Position numbers and translations under genes: made by a program. Of a stretch of DNA of 64,000 bases, positions 55,272-64,000 are shown one piece after another. Where the stretch lies: the NCBI RefSeq assembly GCF_947387555.1, contig NZ_CANDNZ010000020.1:31014-95013 (forward strand). The letters run 5' to 3'. The stretch is from Thalassomonas sp. RHCl1 (GTDB lineage Bacteria > Pseudomonadota > Gammaproteobacteria > Enterobacterales > Alteromonadaceae). The notes under the pieces are model-generated. The model saw nothing but the letters and a program-made list of their open reading frames with translations, had not been told where the DNA came from and searched no databases. Each line of letters opens with the position of its first letter. Position 1 is the first letter of the stretch.

Positions 55272-57011
55272 ATGAAAAAATTTGTAAAGTCGATTTTAGC
55301 AGCAGGGATCACCAGTGCATTGTGTATCGCAAACGCCAATGCTGCCACTTACCAGGTGATAGACACCGGTGAGGTATCAGGTATTGAATATACTTTTGCC
55401 CAAAAAGAAAATGTCCAGGGAGAAAAGTCGCTGGCGGGCAGCAACATTTATAACTTTCCGGTGCAATACCAATACCTTGATGATGATGACTTTGACAATA
55501 TTGACGATTATGCCGAAAGTCGTCATGAAAGTGTGATTGACTTAAAAGATCTGGAAGATTTAACGGCATTAAAAGCGGGCACGCCTACCGGGAATGACCT
55601 TGCCTGGGCTAAACTTTGGCTCAGTGCCGTTTCCGACAGTAAATACCAGAAAGTAGGCGATAGCGCGGTTTTGCTCAATCTAAACGGCGAAACCGAGGAA
55701 ATCACGATATTTGATACCACTTTTGACGATGGCCAACTGACTCGCTCGACCACGAATACGGTTTATGGTATCACCGACGAAGGTTGGCTTTTCGGTACCG
55801 CTTCCGCCCCTTATCTGCCAATGGATTTTACCGAAAGTGATGGAGATGAGGTGACCCATTGGGTCAGGGACTTCACCACCCGGGCATTTTTGACAACGGA
55901 TAACGGCAACGCTATTAAAAGCATTCTTCCTGTAGAAGCCAGCTATGGCGGTGAGTCAGGTATCATAGATATCAACGATAACCGTGTTGCCGTAGGGTTT
56001 GCCAGTTCGAAGCTTAACATTAATACCGTTGAAGACTTCATTGAAGATGAGTGTGCCGATCCTGATTACATTGATGATATTCCTGTCGAAGTTTGTTTGC
56101 AAAGTGCCCGAAATGGCTTATATCACTTAAGTGCCTACAAATGGACCTTGGATGAGAATGGCGAGGTCATTTCAAGTGAGGATCTCGGGATGCTGGTTAC
56201 CCCGCATGAAGATGATGAGCGGATTTATACCGCTACGGCCCAGGCCATTAATAATCACGGTGTTGCGGTCGGTTATGCCGATGGCTGGGTGGATGAAAAT
56301 GAAACCAGCCCCAGTGAGGGAGAAAGCCGCAGTAGCTATGCCGTGGTGTTTAAAGACGGTGAAGTTACCGATTTTACCGAAGATCATAGTGAGTATTATG
56401 CCTCCAGAGCCAATGATATCAACGACCAGGGGATAGCGGTTGGTTATGTGACTACTATCATCAGTGGTGAAGTCAAAACAAAGTTTTATTATGTCGATAC
56501 CAATGCCGATAATATGCAGATGGTTTTCCCGGATGATTATTTTACCGGCTCCGCCAGTACCGCCGAGGCGATCAATGAAAATGGCATGATCGTCGGGACC
56601 GGGGAAGTGGAAACTCATAATACCAGCAGTACCAATCCACGAAGACGCCATGCATTTTTATACAATATGAATGATGACTCCTTTGTGAACCTCAATGATC
56701 TGCTGCCTTGTGATTCTGCCTACACCATAGTCGAGGCCACAGACATCAATGAAAACAATGAAATCTTTGCCACCGCCGTGGTTAAAAACGAGCGTCGCGA
56801 TGCCAAAGGAGAGCTGATGCGTGATGCCGACGGTGAAATCGATGTCGAAGATGTGGTGCGTGCGGTAAAACTTGTGCCGATTGACGGTGACATTGAAGGT
56901 TGTAATTCCGTGGTTGAGAAAGTGGAACGCAGCGGTGCGGGGTTTGGCCTGTTATCCCTTTTTGCCATGCTTACTTTTGGCTTACGCCGAAAGCTTAAGT
57001 TATCGGCATAG
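55272..57011 (+). CDS. DUF3466-family secreted repeat protein with GlyGly-CTERM-like tail
   Basis: 579 residues. Signal peptide (KKFVKSILAAGITSALC... cut after NANA). The body has several short repeats of HAF type (INNHGVAVGYADGW, INDQGIAVGYV, INENGMIVGTG), which suggest a beta-propeller. The C-terminus (SGAGFGLLSLFAML followed by LRRKLK) is a small/Gly motif, a hydrophobic helix and a basic end, like GlyGly-CTERM sorting tails recognised by rhombosortase in species with type II secretion. Starts 26 bp after uup and ends at a strong terminator. Function unknown. A paralogue follows. Confidence 0.85.
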   Translation: MKKFVKSILAAGITSALCIANANAATYQVIDTGEVSGIEYTFAQKENVQGEKSLAGSNIYNFPVQYQYLDDDDFDNIDDYAESRHESVIDLKDLEDLTALKAGTPTGNDLAWAKLWLSAVSDSKYQKVGDSAVLLNLNGETEEITIFDTTFDDGQLTRSTTNTVYGITDEGWLFGTASAPYLPMDFTESDGDEVTHWVRDFTTRAFLTTDNGNAIKSILPVEASYGGESGIIDINDNRVAVGFASSKLNINTVEDFIEDECADPDYIDDIPVEVCLQSARNGLYHLSAYKWTLDENGEVISSEDLGMLVTPHEDDERIYTATAQAINNHGVAVGYADGWVDENETSPSEGESRSSYAVVFKDGEVTDFTEDHSEYYASRANDINDQGIAVGYVTTIISGEVKTKFYYVDTNADNMQMVFPDDYFTGSASTAEAINENGMIVGTGEVETHNTSSTNPRRRHAFLYNMNDDSFVNLNDLLPCDSAYTIVEATDINENNEIFATAVVKNERRDAKGELMRDADGEIDVEDVVRAVKLVPIDGDIEGCNSVVEKVERSGAGFGLLSLFAMLTFGLRRKLKLSA

Positions 57012-57381
57012 CTGGGTAAAGCACTTTAGTCGCTAGTCGACCCAGTTAAAAACGCATATCTTTAAAACCCTCGTCGCCGAGGGTTTTTTTATTTTCTCTA
57101 TATAGTAAAAATCCTCCTGCCGGTTTGCATTGTGCTTGAATCACACCTCTATCGCATTTTGCTCCATTAGGTTTTCGGCCGCTGTTTTCACAAAACCCTG
57201 TCCCGGTTTATTTCCCCTCATCGCCAAAGAAGTTAGTTTTCGGCTGCTTTTAAATTAAGTTGTTAAAAAATATATAAAATATTGAACGCGAAGTTGCAGG
57301 GGCAGTCCAAGTTCAGGTGACTCTTGCCGGGAGGTAAGGGCGAAAGGAATGGTGACAATGAACTGAGGAAGTAATGGTTAA
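57012..57381. other. 370-bp region between the DUF3466 paralogues
   Basis: After the terminator the stretch has no gene. An AT-rich block at about 57255-57290 may hold the promoter of the second paralogue. The leader that follows (57296-57380) contains a GGCAGTC...GACTCTTGCC partial inverted repeat and purine-rich GGGAGG and AGGAAG segments; the last one serves as ribosome-binding site. Confidence 0.4.
57064..57090 (+). terminator. Intrinsic terminator of the first DUF3466 gene
   Basis: AAAACCCTCG, loop TCGC, CGAGGG, then seven T: a 6-bp GC stem extendable to 10 with the A/T flanks. Confidence 0.93.
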
Positions 57382-59142
57382 ATGGATAAATTTGCAAAAT
57401 CAATTTTAGCGGTCACGCTTAGTGGCGGGTTCTTTTTTAGCAGCGTCAATGCGGCTACCTACCGGGTGATTGAAATCGGCGAAACAACCGATCTTGAATA
57501 TACTTTTGCCCAAAAAGAAAATGCTCTGGGGGATAAAGCCCTGGCCGGAGCCGGGATTTATAATTTTCCGGTGCAATATCAATATTTTAAAGACGATTAT
57601 TTCGACAAAATTAAAGCTTATGCAAGAGTGAATCATGAGCGGGTCATTGATTTAAAGGATTTGGAAGACTTTACCGCATTAAAGGCGGGCACGCCTACCG
57701 CAAACGATCTGGCCTGGGTGAAACGCTGGCTGCTTGAGACAGGAGATTTAACATATCAGAAAGTGGGGGATTCGGCGGTGTTAACCCAGCTTAACGGTGA
57801 ACTCGGAGAAATTGTTGTCTTTGATACCAGTTTTGCTGATGGCCAGTTGACCCGCTCCACCACAAATGTTGTCAGCGGCATCACCGATGAGGGCTGGATT
57901 TTTGGCAGTGCTTCTGCGCCTTATTTGCCGCTGGACTTCATTGACAGTGACAATGACGAGGTCACCTATTGGCTCAGGGACTTTACCCGCCGGGGTTTTT
58001 TGACCATAGATAAAGGCAGCACCATTAAGAGTATCCTGCCGCCACAAGCCGAGCATGGCGGCGAATCTGCTATTTTGGCGATGAATAACAACCGGGTGGC
58101 GGTGGGTTATGCCAGCACAGGGCTTAATGTCCAGGCGAGGGAATATATTGAAGATGAAAGTGGTGGCTGTGCCGATCAGGAGAAGCTTGAAAATATTCCC
58201 TATCAAGCATGTGTACAAGCGCGCAGGCAGGGCTTGTACCATTTAAGTGCCTTTAAATGGGTGTTAGATGAAAATGCAGAGGTGCTCTCAAGTGAAAACC
58301 TCGGCACTTTAGTTAGCCCCCACGGCGAGGATGAGCGTGTTTATATCGCTAAGGCACAAGCGATCAACAACCTTGGCGTCGCCGTGGGCTTTGCCCATGG
58401 CTGGTGGGATGAAAAGGAAACCGAGCCGGCGGCAAGGGAAGAACGCAATACTTACGCCGTTGTTTATAAAGCCGGGGAGGTGAAAGATTTTACCGAAGAT
58501 CACAGTCAGTATTATAATTCTGAGGCCCTTGATATTAATGATCAGGGAATAGCCATAGGACATGTCTGGACCAATATCAGCGGTGAGCCTCGGAGCAAAT
58601 TCTATTATGTCGATACCAATGCCGAAAAGATGCAAATGGTGTTGCCGCGGGATTATTTTACCGGCTCTTCCAGTATAGCCCGGGCGATTAATGAAAACGG
58701 TATGATAGTGGGCAACGGGGAAGTGGAAACCCATAATGCCAGCAGTATTAACCCCAATGAGCCGAACCCGCGTCGCCGCCATGCTTTTTTATATGATGTT
58801 AATCAGGATACCTTCCTGAATATCAATGATCTTTTACCCTGTGATTCTCCGTATACGATTATCGATGCCTCAGATATCAACGGTGATAATGAAATTTTTG
58901 CCAATGCGATAGTAAAGATGGATCGCCGAAATGCCAAAGGAGAGCTGATGCGTGATGCTGACGGCCAGGCGGATAAAGAAGATGTCGTACGGGCAGTAAA
59001 GCTGGTGCCGATAGCGGGGGAAGTTGAAGGTTGTCATGTCGCGGTGGAGCAAGTGCAGCGTCAGGGGGCAGCCTTGTCTTTGTTATCGCTTTTTGCTCTG
59101 TTTACTGCTGCTTTACGCAGCAAGTCAAGCATTAAGGGCTAA
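57382..59142 (+). CDS. DUF3466-family secreted repeat protein, second paralogue
   Basis: 586 residues, clearly homologous over its full length to the preceding gene (shared YTFAQKEN, IYNFPVQYQY, VIDLKDLED, LKAGTP, RSTTN, RRRHAFLY). Signal peptide with cleavage after SVNA. HAF-type repeats as in the first copy (INNLGVAVGFAHGW, INDQGIAIGHV, INENGMIVGNG). The C-terminal tail (QGAALSLLSLFALFTAALRSK) keeps the helix and basic end but has lost the clear small-residue/Gly core, so sorting may differ. Own leader and terminator. Confidence 0.85.
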   Translation: MDKFAKSILAVTLSGGFFFSSVNAATYRVIEIGETTDLEYTFAQKENALGDKALAGAGIYNFPVQYQYFKDDYFDKIKAYARVNHERVIDLKDLEDFTALKAGTPTANDLAWVKRWLLETGDLTYQKVGDSAVLTQLNGELGEIVVFDTSFADGQLTRSTTNVVSGITDEGWIFGSASAPYLPLDFIDSDNDEVTYWLRDFTRRGFLTIDKGSTIKSILPPQAEHGGESAILAMNNNRVAVGYASTGLNVQAREYIEDESGGCADQEKLENIPYQACVQARRQGLYHLSAFKWVLDENAEVLSSENLGTLVSPHGEDERVYIAKAQAINNLGVAVGFAHGWWDEKETEPAAREERNTYAVVYKAGEVKDFTEDHSQYYNSEALDINDQGIAIGHVWTNISGEPRSKFYYVDTNAEKMQMVLPRDYFTGSSSIARAINENGMIVGNGEVETHNASSINPNEPNPRRRHAFLYDVNQDTFLNINDLLPCDSPYTIIDASDINGDNEIFANAIVKMDRRNAKGELMRDADGQADKEDVVRAVKLVPIAGEVEGCHVAVEQVQRQGAALSLLSLFALFTAALRSKSSIKG

Positions 59143-59200
59143 ACCTGGCTCGGCTGAGAAAGGGCTATACAGCGGTTAACAGTGCCTTAAAGACACAAAA

Positions 59201-59225
59201 AAACCCTCGTCGATGAGGGTTTTTT
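59201..59225. terminator. Bidirectional terminator after the second DUF3466 gene and fabA
   Basis: A run of A, CCCTCG, loop TCGA, TGAGGG (one G-T pair), then six T. T runs on both strands fit the convergent fabA gene. The stem nearly equals that of the first paralogue's terminator. Confidence 0.9.
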
Positions 59226-59250
59226 AATGTTATCTGGCCAGGGCAAAAAA

Positions 59251-59766
59251 TTAGAAGCTTGCCGTATCCGTGAATAAACCGACTTTTAGGTCTTTGGCGG
59301 TATAGATTTCACGGCCGTCAACCAATACTGAACCATCGGCGATGCCCATAAATAATTTACGCTTGATCACACGCTTAAGGGTAATTTTATAAGTAACTTT
59401 TTTCGCCGTCGGCAGGATTTGTCCGGTAAATTTAACTTCTCCGACACCTAAGGCACGGCCACGGCCCGGTCCGCCGGACCAGCCAAGATAAAAACCGACT
59501 AATTGCCACATGGCATCCAGTCCTAAACAACCTGGCATGACAGGGTCGCCTTTAAAGTGGCAGTCAAAAAACCAAAGATCCGGAGTAATATCAAGTTCAG
59601 CGATGATTTCGCCTTTACCATGTTCGCCGCCATCGGCATTGATAACATTGATGCGATCCATCATTAACATGTTGTCAGAAGGCAACTGGCTGTTGCCTTC
59701 ACCAAACATTTCCCCGTTAGCGGTTTTGATCAGATCTTCTTTGCTATACGCACTTTTTTGTTCCAT
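59251..59766 (-). CDS. fabA: 3-hydroxydecanoyl-ACP dehydratase/isomerase FabA
   Basis: 171 residues, the usual length. The hot-dog fold active site [20 protein letters not shown] supplies His70 and Asp84; [16 protein letters not shown] follows. FabA makes trans-2-decenoyl-ACP and isomerises it to the cis-3 form, the entry to unsaturated fatty acids, in the cytosol. Regulated probably by a FabR-like repressor (see upstream site). Confidence 0.96.
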   Translation of the reverse strand: MEQKSAYSKEDLIKTANGEMFGEGNSQLPSDNMLMMDRINVINADGGEHGKGEIIAELDITPDLWFFDCHFKGDPVMPGCLGLDAMWQLVGFYLGWSGGPGRGRALGVGEVKFTGQILPTAKKVTYKITLKRVIKRKLFMGIADGSVLVDGREIYTAKDLKVGLFTDTASF

Positions 59767-59785
59767 GAGCTCACTTCAAAATAAG

Positions 59786-59830
59786 ATTATAATAATTTCA
59801 GGGCGCTACTTTAGCGAACACTTGTACACT
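59786..59830 (-). promoter_or_regulatory. fabA promoter with FabR-like palindrome
   Basis: Minus-strand TATAAT lies at 59786-59791. Upstream at 59813-59830 is the palindrome AGCGAACA-CT-TGTACACT, close to the FabR operator form AGCGTACA-N2-TGTACGCT as I recall it for E. coli fabA and fabB. Its place just upstream of or over the -35 region fits repression of unsaturated fatty acid synthesis. Confidence 0.6.
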
Positions 59831-59917
59831 AAACAACTCGGAGCAGTGAAAAAAATTGCAAAAAGTTGAGTTATGCGTAACCATTGTTCTCCTATCGGGC
59901 TGTAAAGGAGAGAAAAA

Positions 59918-60172
59918 GTGACTGAAAAAAAAGCGCCGCTATCGAATGCCGAAAAACAAAAACGTTATCGTGAACGACAAAAAGAGGGCGGCAAAAAAGA
60001 AATGCGCGGTTATTTATCGCCCGAGGCATTAAAGTGTTATCAACTGATCGCCGAGCAAACCCAGTGGTCTGACAGTGTTATTTTAAGTAATGCGGTGCGT
60101 TTAACCTATGCCGCCTATAAGAACGGACAAATCGCATTATTAAATAACTGGTTGAACAAACATGACTTATAA
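59918..60172 (+). CDS. Small basic, putative ribbon-helix-helix-like protein
   Basis: 84 residues from GTG 59918, with AAAGGAG well placed. The first third is strongly basic (LSNAEKQKRYRERQKEGG), then a possible strand (MRGYLSPEA) and two helices (LKCYQLIAEQ, DSVILSNAVRLTYAAY). The N-terminal AEKQKRYRERQK pattern followed by strand-helix-helix occurs in small predicted DNA-binding proteins. No target is known; it is divergent from fabA with 150 bp between. Confidence 0.65.
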   Translation: MTEKKAPLSNAEKQKRYRERQKEGGKKEMRGYLSPEALKCYQLIAEQTQWSDSVILSNAVRLTYAAYKNGQIALLNNWLNKHDL

Positions 60173-60360
60173 AAGCCGTCACGGATCCTGCTTTGCAGAT
60201 AAGCCCAAGCGCAAACCAAGCTGCAAGCATAGTAACAGCAAACAAGACAGTGAAATAAATGCTGAAATTTGATTGTGTTAACCCGGTATTCACTATATTC
60301 TTAACAGATTAGGAATCTAGCAGTAGTTAACATCATACATACCTAAAAGGTGCTACCCCG

Positions 60361-61005
60361 TTGATAAATGTTTTATTAGTTGATGATCATGAATTAGTCC
60401 GGACCGGTATCCGAAAAATTCTCGATGAAGTCAAAGGATTGAAAGTAATAGGAGAAACTAAAACGGGAGAAGAAGCTGTACAGTTTTGCCGTAAAAATGA
60501 GCCCGATGTGGTGTTAATGGATATGAACATGCCAGGTATTGGCGGCTTGGAAGCAACCAAGAAGATTATCCGTTATGCCCCCGATGTTAAAGTGATCGTG
60601 CTGACGGTACATACTGAAGACCCGTTTCCGACTAAAGTGATGCAAATTGGCGCTGCCGGTTATCTGACCAAAGGCACCGGACCGGATGAAATGGTCAATG
60701 CCATCCGGGCGGTGAATAGCGGCCAACGTTATATCCCGGCAGAAATTGCCCAGCAGATGGCGCTGAGCCAGTTTAAGTCGGTGGAGGAGAACCCGTTTAA
60801 TGTCTTGTCGGAGCGTGAATTGCAGATCATGCTGATGATCACCCGGGGAGAAAAAGTGCCCCATATTTCCGAACAGCTGGCATTAAGCTCTAAAACCATT
60901 AACAGTTACCGCTACCGCATGTTTGAAAAACTCAATGTCAGTAATGATGTTGAACTGACCCATCTTGCGATTCGCCATGGTATGTTAAAAACCGAAAAAC
61001 TCTAG
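60361..61005 (+). CDS. uvrY: Response regulator UvrY (GacA)
   Basis: 214 residues from a TTG start with AAGGTG upstream; E. coli uvrY also has a non-ATG start. The receiver domain has [10 protein letters not shown] and phospho-Asp54 (VLMDMNMPG); the C-terminal LuxR-type HTH has [12 protein letters not shown] and [16 protein letters not shown]. In the BarA/UvrY system it activates CsrB/C-type small RNAs. It precedes uvrC by 2 bp, the standard gammaproteobacterial order. Confidence 0.95.
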   Translation: MINVLLVDDHELVRTGIRKILDEVKGLKVIGETKTGEEAVQFCRKNEPDVVLMDMNMPGIGGLEATKKIIRYAPDVKVIVLTVHTEDPFPTKVMQIGAAGYLTKGTGPDEMVNAIRAVNSGQRYIPAEIAQQMALSQFKSVEENPFNVLSERELQIMLMITRGEKVPHISEQLALSSKTINSYRYRMFEKLNVSNDVELTHLAIRHGMLKTEKL

Positions 61006-61007
61006 TC

Positions 61008-62942
61008 TTGTCTGAAGTATCTCCCTTGTCTGAGCAACAACCTGATAAAGAGACTGAACAAAAGTCCGATAGTAAGCCAGAGCAAAAACCTGATATCGCC
61101 TCCGATGCCAGGTTTGATGCTAAAGCCTTCCTTGCCTCGGTAACCGAGCAGCCCGGTGTTTATCGCATGTACGATAAAGACCGTCAGGTCATTTATGTCG
61201 GTAAGGCCAAACAGTTAAAAAAACGTTTGGCCAGTTATTTCCGCAAAGATGTCGGCAGCACTAAAACCAAGGCCCTGGTCGGGCAAATTCGGGCCATAGA
61301 CGTCACGGTCACCCATACCGAAGGGGAGGCGCTGATCCTTGAAAATAACTATATCAAGAAGTATCAGCCTAAATATAATATCCTGCTGCGGGATGATAAA
61401 TCCTATCCCTATTTATTGATCAGCGATCATAAACACCCGAAACTTGGCCTGCACCGCGGCGGCAAACGCCAAAAAGGGGATTACTTTGGTCCTTTCCCCA
61501 CCGTCGGTGCCGTGTGGGAGAGCTTACGCTTGATGCAAAAGCTGTTTCCCATCCGTCAATGTGAAGACAGTTATTACCGGGCAAGAAGCCGTCCCTGTCT
61601 GCAATATCAGTTAGGGCGTTGTTCGGCTCCCTGTGTTGATAAAATCAGCGAAGACGATTACCGGCAGCAGGTGAAATTAGCCAAACTTTTCCTGCAGGGG
61701 AAAAGCTCAGATGTCATTGATGTCCTGGTGAAGCAGATGGAGGCGGCCAGCGCCAAGCTTGAGTTTGAACAGGCGGCGAAAATTCGCGATCAAATCGGCA
61801 CTTTGCGTAAAGTACAGCAACAGCAATATGTTTCCGGCATGGTGGCGGAAATGGATGTGGTGGGACTGGCGCGCTTTAAGTCTCAGGTTTGTGTGCATCT
61901 GCTCTTTATCCGGGATCATAAAATACTGGGCAGCAAAAGTTACTTTCCTGCGGTGCCTAATGATGCCAGTAACAGTGAGATCATCCGCGCTTTTGTCGGC
62001 CAGCATTACCTTAACCGGGAAATCTCCCAGGGCAATATCCCCAAAGAAATTGTCGTCAATGAAGACTTTGAACTAAGCGGTGAAATTGCCCGGTTATTAA
62101 CCGAGCAGGCCGGCTATGACGTAAAAATTGCCACTAAGGTCCGCTCGGAAAGGGCGCAATATTTAAAACTTGCCTGTACCAATGGCGAAAATGCTCTGGC
62201 GAGTCGCAACAGCCATAAAGAATCGATGCAGGCCAGATTTACCGCCCTCAATGAGGTGTTTGAATTAGCTGGCGGCATTGAGCGTATGGAATGTTTTGAT
62301 ATCAGCCATACCATGGGTCAGCAAACCGTGGCTTCGTGCGTGGTCTTTAACCAGGAAGGGCCGTTAAAAAGTGATTATCGCCGCTATAACGTCCATGGCA
62401 TCACCCCGGGGGATGATTATGCCGCTATGGCTTTTGCCCTGAATAAGCGTTACAGCAAGGTCAGTTCAAGTGATAACCTGCCCGATATTGTCTTTATTGA
62501 CGGCGGCAAGGGGCAACTGGCCAAGGCGGAAGACTTCTTTCATCACCTTAGCCAGGACAATGCCCTGGAGAAAATACCCTTATTGGTGGGGGTGGCAAAA
62601 GGGGAGTCGCGCAAACCCGGACTGGAAACCCTGATCCTTGGCGGCAGCCACCAGTTGATTTCTTTACCCGGCTCTTCACCGGCGCTGCATCTGGTACAGC
62701 ATATCCGGGATGAATCCCACCGCTTCGCCATTACCGGTCATAGGGCCAAACGGCAAAAGGCCAGTAAAAAGTCTACCCTGGAGTCTATCCCGGGCATAGG
62801 GGCCAAGAAACGCCAGGCGTTATTGAAGTACCTGGGAGGCCTGCATGAAGTGAAGCAGGCGGATCGCCAGGCATTAGAAAAAGTGCCGGGGATCAGCAAG
62901 GCGCTGGCAAAAAATATTTATGATGCATTACATGACAATTGA
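61008..62942 (+). CDS. uvrC: UvrABC excinuclease subunit C
   Basis: 644 residues from a TTG start 2 bp after uvrY. The first 35 residues are a charged low-complexity lead rich in Lys, Glu, Asp, Gln and Pro, absent in E. coli UvrC (610); a later start would remove it, but no better in-frame site with a ribosome-binding site is evident. The GIY-YIG nuclease ([19 protein letters not shown]), the UVR motif ([13 protein letters not shown]), the C-terminal RNase H-like nuclease ([20 protein letters not shown]) and HhH motifs ([26 protein letters not shown]) are complete. Confidence 0.95.
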   Translation: MSEVSPLSEQQPDKETEQKSDSKPEQKPDIASDARFDAKAFLASVTEQPGVYRMYDKDRQVIYVGKAKQLKKRLASYFRKDVGSTKTKALVGQIRAIDVTVTHTEGEALILENNYIKKYQPKYNILLRDDKSYPYLLISDHKHPKLGLHRGGKRQKGDYFGPFPTVGAVWESLRLMQKLFPIRQCEDSYYRARSRPCLQYQLGRCSAPCVDKISEDDYRQQVKLAKLFLQGKSSDVIDVLVKQMEAASAKLEFEQAAKIRDQIGTLRKVQQQQYVSGMVAEMDVVGLARFKSQVCVHLLFIRDHKILGSKSYFPAVPNDASNSEIIRAFVGQHYLNREISQGNIPKEIVVNEDFELSGEIARLLTEQAGYDVKIATKVRSERAQYLKLACTNGENALASRNSHKESMQARFTALNEVFELAGGIERMECFDISHTMGQQTVASCVVFNQEGPLKSDYRRYNVHGITPGDDYAAMAFALNKRYSKVSSSDNLPDIVFIDGGKGQLAKAEDFFHHLSQDNALEKIPLLVGVAKGESRKPGLETLILGGSHQLISLPGSSPALHLVQHIRDESHRFAITGHRAKRQKASKKSTLESIPGIGAKKRQALLKYLGGLHEVKQADRQALEKVPGISKALAKNIYDALHDN

Positions 62943-62990
62943 TTAACAATCTGTGTAAAATGAAAGAAAAAATACTGCACTAAGTTATCT

Positions 62991-63581
62991 ATGTGGACAA
63001 TCCCCAACCAAATCACCTTTTTTAGAATTGTATTAATACCTGTATTCCTTATTGTTTTTTATCTACCTGTTTCCTGGCATCATTTCGGTGCCGCTTTTAT
63101 CTTTTGGCTCGCCGCCATCAGTGATGCCCTGGACGGCTACCTTGCCCGACGGTTAAAACAGTCAACCGCCTTTGGCGCCTTTATTGACCCTGTGGCGGAT
63201 AAATTGATGGTGACTGCTGCTTTAGTGATTATCGTCCAGGACTATCATCAGTGGTGGATTTCAATCCCGGCGCTGATCATGGTGGCACGTGAAGTCTTTA
63301 TCAGCGCACTGCGGGAATTTATGTCTTCCCGCGGAAAAAGGGATGAAGTGGCGGTATCAACTATGGGGAAATATAAAACTGCTGCCCAGATGCTGGCATT
63401 AATCGGCCTTATCTGGCGTCCCGATTATGATATTCCGCTGATCCTTTTTAATTTTCCCCAGGAATTATTTATGATCATCGCTTACGGCCTCTATTTTATT
63501 GCCACTATTTTAACTTTCTGGTCTATGGTGACCTATTTCAGGGCCGCCTGGCCGGAATTGACGGTGAAAAAACAGCCGTAA
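62991..63581 (+). CDS. pgsA: CDP-diacylglycerol-glycerol-3-phosphate 3-phosphatidyltransferase PgsA
   Basis: 196 residues. The CDP-alcohol phosphotransferase signature is complete (SDALDGYLARRLKQS then FGAFIDPVADK), with four or more membrane helices. It makes phosphatidylglycerol phosphate, the committed step to PG and cardiolipin, in the inner membrane. Starts 48 bp after uvrC. Confidence 0.95.
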   Translation: MWTIPNQITFFRIVLIPVFLIVFYLPVSWHHFGAAFIFWLAAISDALDGYLARRLKQSTAFGAFIDPVADKLMVTAALVIIVQDYHQWWISIPALIMVAREVFISALREFMSSRGKRDEVAVSTMGKYKTAAQMLALIGLIWRPDYDIPLILFNFPQELFMIIAYGLYFIATILTFWSMVTYFRAAWPELTVKKQP

Positions 63582-63655
63582 ACGCCTTGTTCTAGTTAAA
63601 AAAACATCATTTTAGCCGCTTTTTAGGCAGTCGAAATAAAATTGAAATTAAATGG

Positions 63656-63683
63656 TTGACTCGCGAATATATCAATGTAGAAT
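63656..63683 (+). promoter_or_regulatory. Promoter of the tRNA Gly-Cys-Leu cluster
   Basis: TTGACT (63656-63661), 16-bp spacer, TAGAAT (63678-63683). A perfect 6-bp inverted repeat GTTGAC-AGGGA-GTCAAC (63693-63709) lies between it and the first tRNA. Confidence 0.75.
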
Positions 63684-63716
63684 GCGTTCCCAGTTGACAG
63701 GGAGTCAACAGATGAA

Positions 63717-63792
63717 GCGGCTGTAGCTCAGTTGGTAGAGCATCACGTTGCCAACGTGAATGTCACGAGTTCGAGTCTCGTTAGCCGCTCCA
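63717..63792 (+). tRNA. tRNA-Gly (GCC)
   Basis: 76 nt with encoded CCA. GCC anticodon in the ACGTTGCCAACGT stem-loop; standard D-arm TAGCTCAGTTGGTAGAGCA and T-arm GTTCGAGTC. Confidence 0.96.
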
Positions 63793-63848
63793 ATTTCTCT
63801 TACAGAGAAGGTTCTAAGGAATACTACTCAGCTCAGTGTTGATGAAAC

Positions 63849-63922
63849 GGCGGGTTGGCAGAATGGCTATGCAGCGGATTGCAAATCCGTGGATCTCGGT
63901 TCGACTCCGGGACCCGCCTCCA
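63849..63922 (+). tRNA. tRNA-Cys (GCA)
   Basis: 74 nt with encoded CCA; GCA anticodon in GGATTGCAAATCC, T-arm GGTTCGACTCC. Confidence 0.95.
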
Positions 63923-63926
63923 TTTT

Positions 63927-64000
63927 GCCCGGGTGGTGGAATTGGTAGACACAAGGGATTTAAAATCCCTCGCTGGTAACAGCGTGCCGGTTCAAGTCCG
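63927..64000 (+). tRNA. tRNA-Leu (UAA), cut by the right edge
   Basis: Starts with GCCCGGG and has a UAA anticodon in AGGGATTTAAAATCCCT, a class II variable arm (CGCTGGTAACAGCG) and the 5' part of the T-arm. The 3' acceptor strand lies beyond the window. Confidence 0.92.

Noticed and set aside
57296..57380. c-di-GMP or other known riboswitch in the leader of the second DUF3466 gene
   Set aside because: Partial stems are visible but none of the conserved riboswitch core sequences I know.
63760..63948. 62-codon ORF across the tRNA Gly-Cys region
   Set aside because: It is a read-through of tRNA genes.

Overview
The window looks like chromosomal DNA of a marine gammaproteobacterium of the order Alteromonadales, most likely Colwelliaceae (Thalassomonas or Colwellia type). 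The evidence is the gene order recC-recB-recD, rlmL-glutaredoxin-uup, uvrY-uvrC-pgsA-tRNA(Gly-Cys-Leu), a fabA dehydratase, DUF3466/DUF3087/DUF5062-type proteins typical of marine gammaproteobacteria, and moderate GC content. The genus is an inference; no 16S gene is present.

Region 1 (1-18185) is the accessory and most interesting part. It holds a 5'-truncated M50 metalloprotease fused to an HlyD-like region, an HlyD-type periplasmic adaptor carrying three SPOR-like repeats, and two paralogous giant repeat proteins. Both giants start with an LEPR-XLL motif and end in the same hydrophobic C-terminal domain. The larger (about 2318 residues) also has a DUF4347 domain with a His/Cys pair arranged as in clan CD cysteine peptidases, a LamG-like domain and nine 345-351 bp cadherin-like repeats, six of which form a very recent 2 x 1035 bp duplication. 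A membrane PAS-GGDEF-GGDEF-EAL protein follows 3 bp after it. The likely theme is c-di-GMP-linked export, anchoring or processing of surface adhesins by a protease/adaptor pair.

Region 2 (18217-23439) holds a MoxR ATPase - DUF58 - TgpA-like transglutaminase operon, then a divergent pair of small membrane proteins. Region 3 (23652-33475) is the overlapping recC-recB-recD operon and a DUF3087-type membrane protein. Region 4 (33565-42570) holds a VOC protein behind a well-placed FNR-type site, a hybrid histidine kinase divergent from a periplasmic solute-binding protein, a secreted S15/CocE-type hydrolase, a DUF5062-type protein, a crotonase, a response-regulator/kinase and a CBS protein.

Region 5 (42738-53301) holds hrpA, a PilZ protein with a strong promoter, rlmI, acylphosphatase, a quinone oxidoreductase, five tandem initiator tRNA genes, a Fur-box-associated candidate small RNA, rlmL and a glutaredoxin-like protein. 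Region 6 (53305-64000) holds uup, two tandem DUF3466 paralogues with matching terminators, fabA with a FabR-like operator, a small basic protein, uvrY, uvrC, pgsA and a tRNA Gly-Cys-Leu cluster cut by the right edge.

All calls come from reading the sequence. No database search was run, and family names rest on recognised motifs and gene order.
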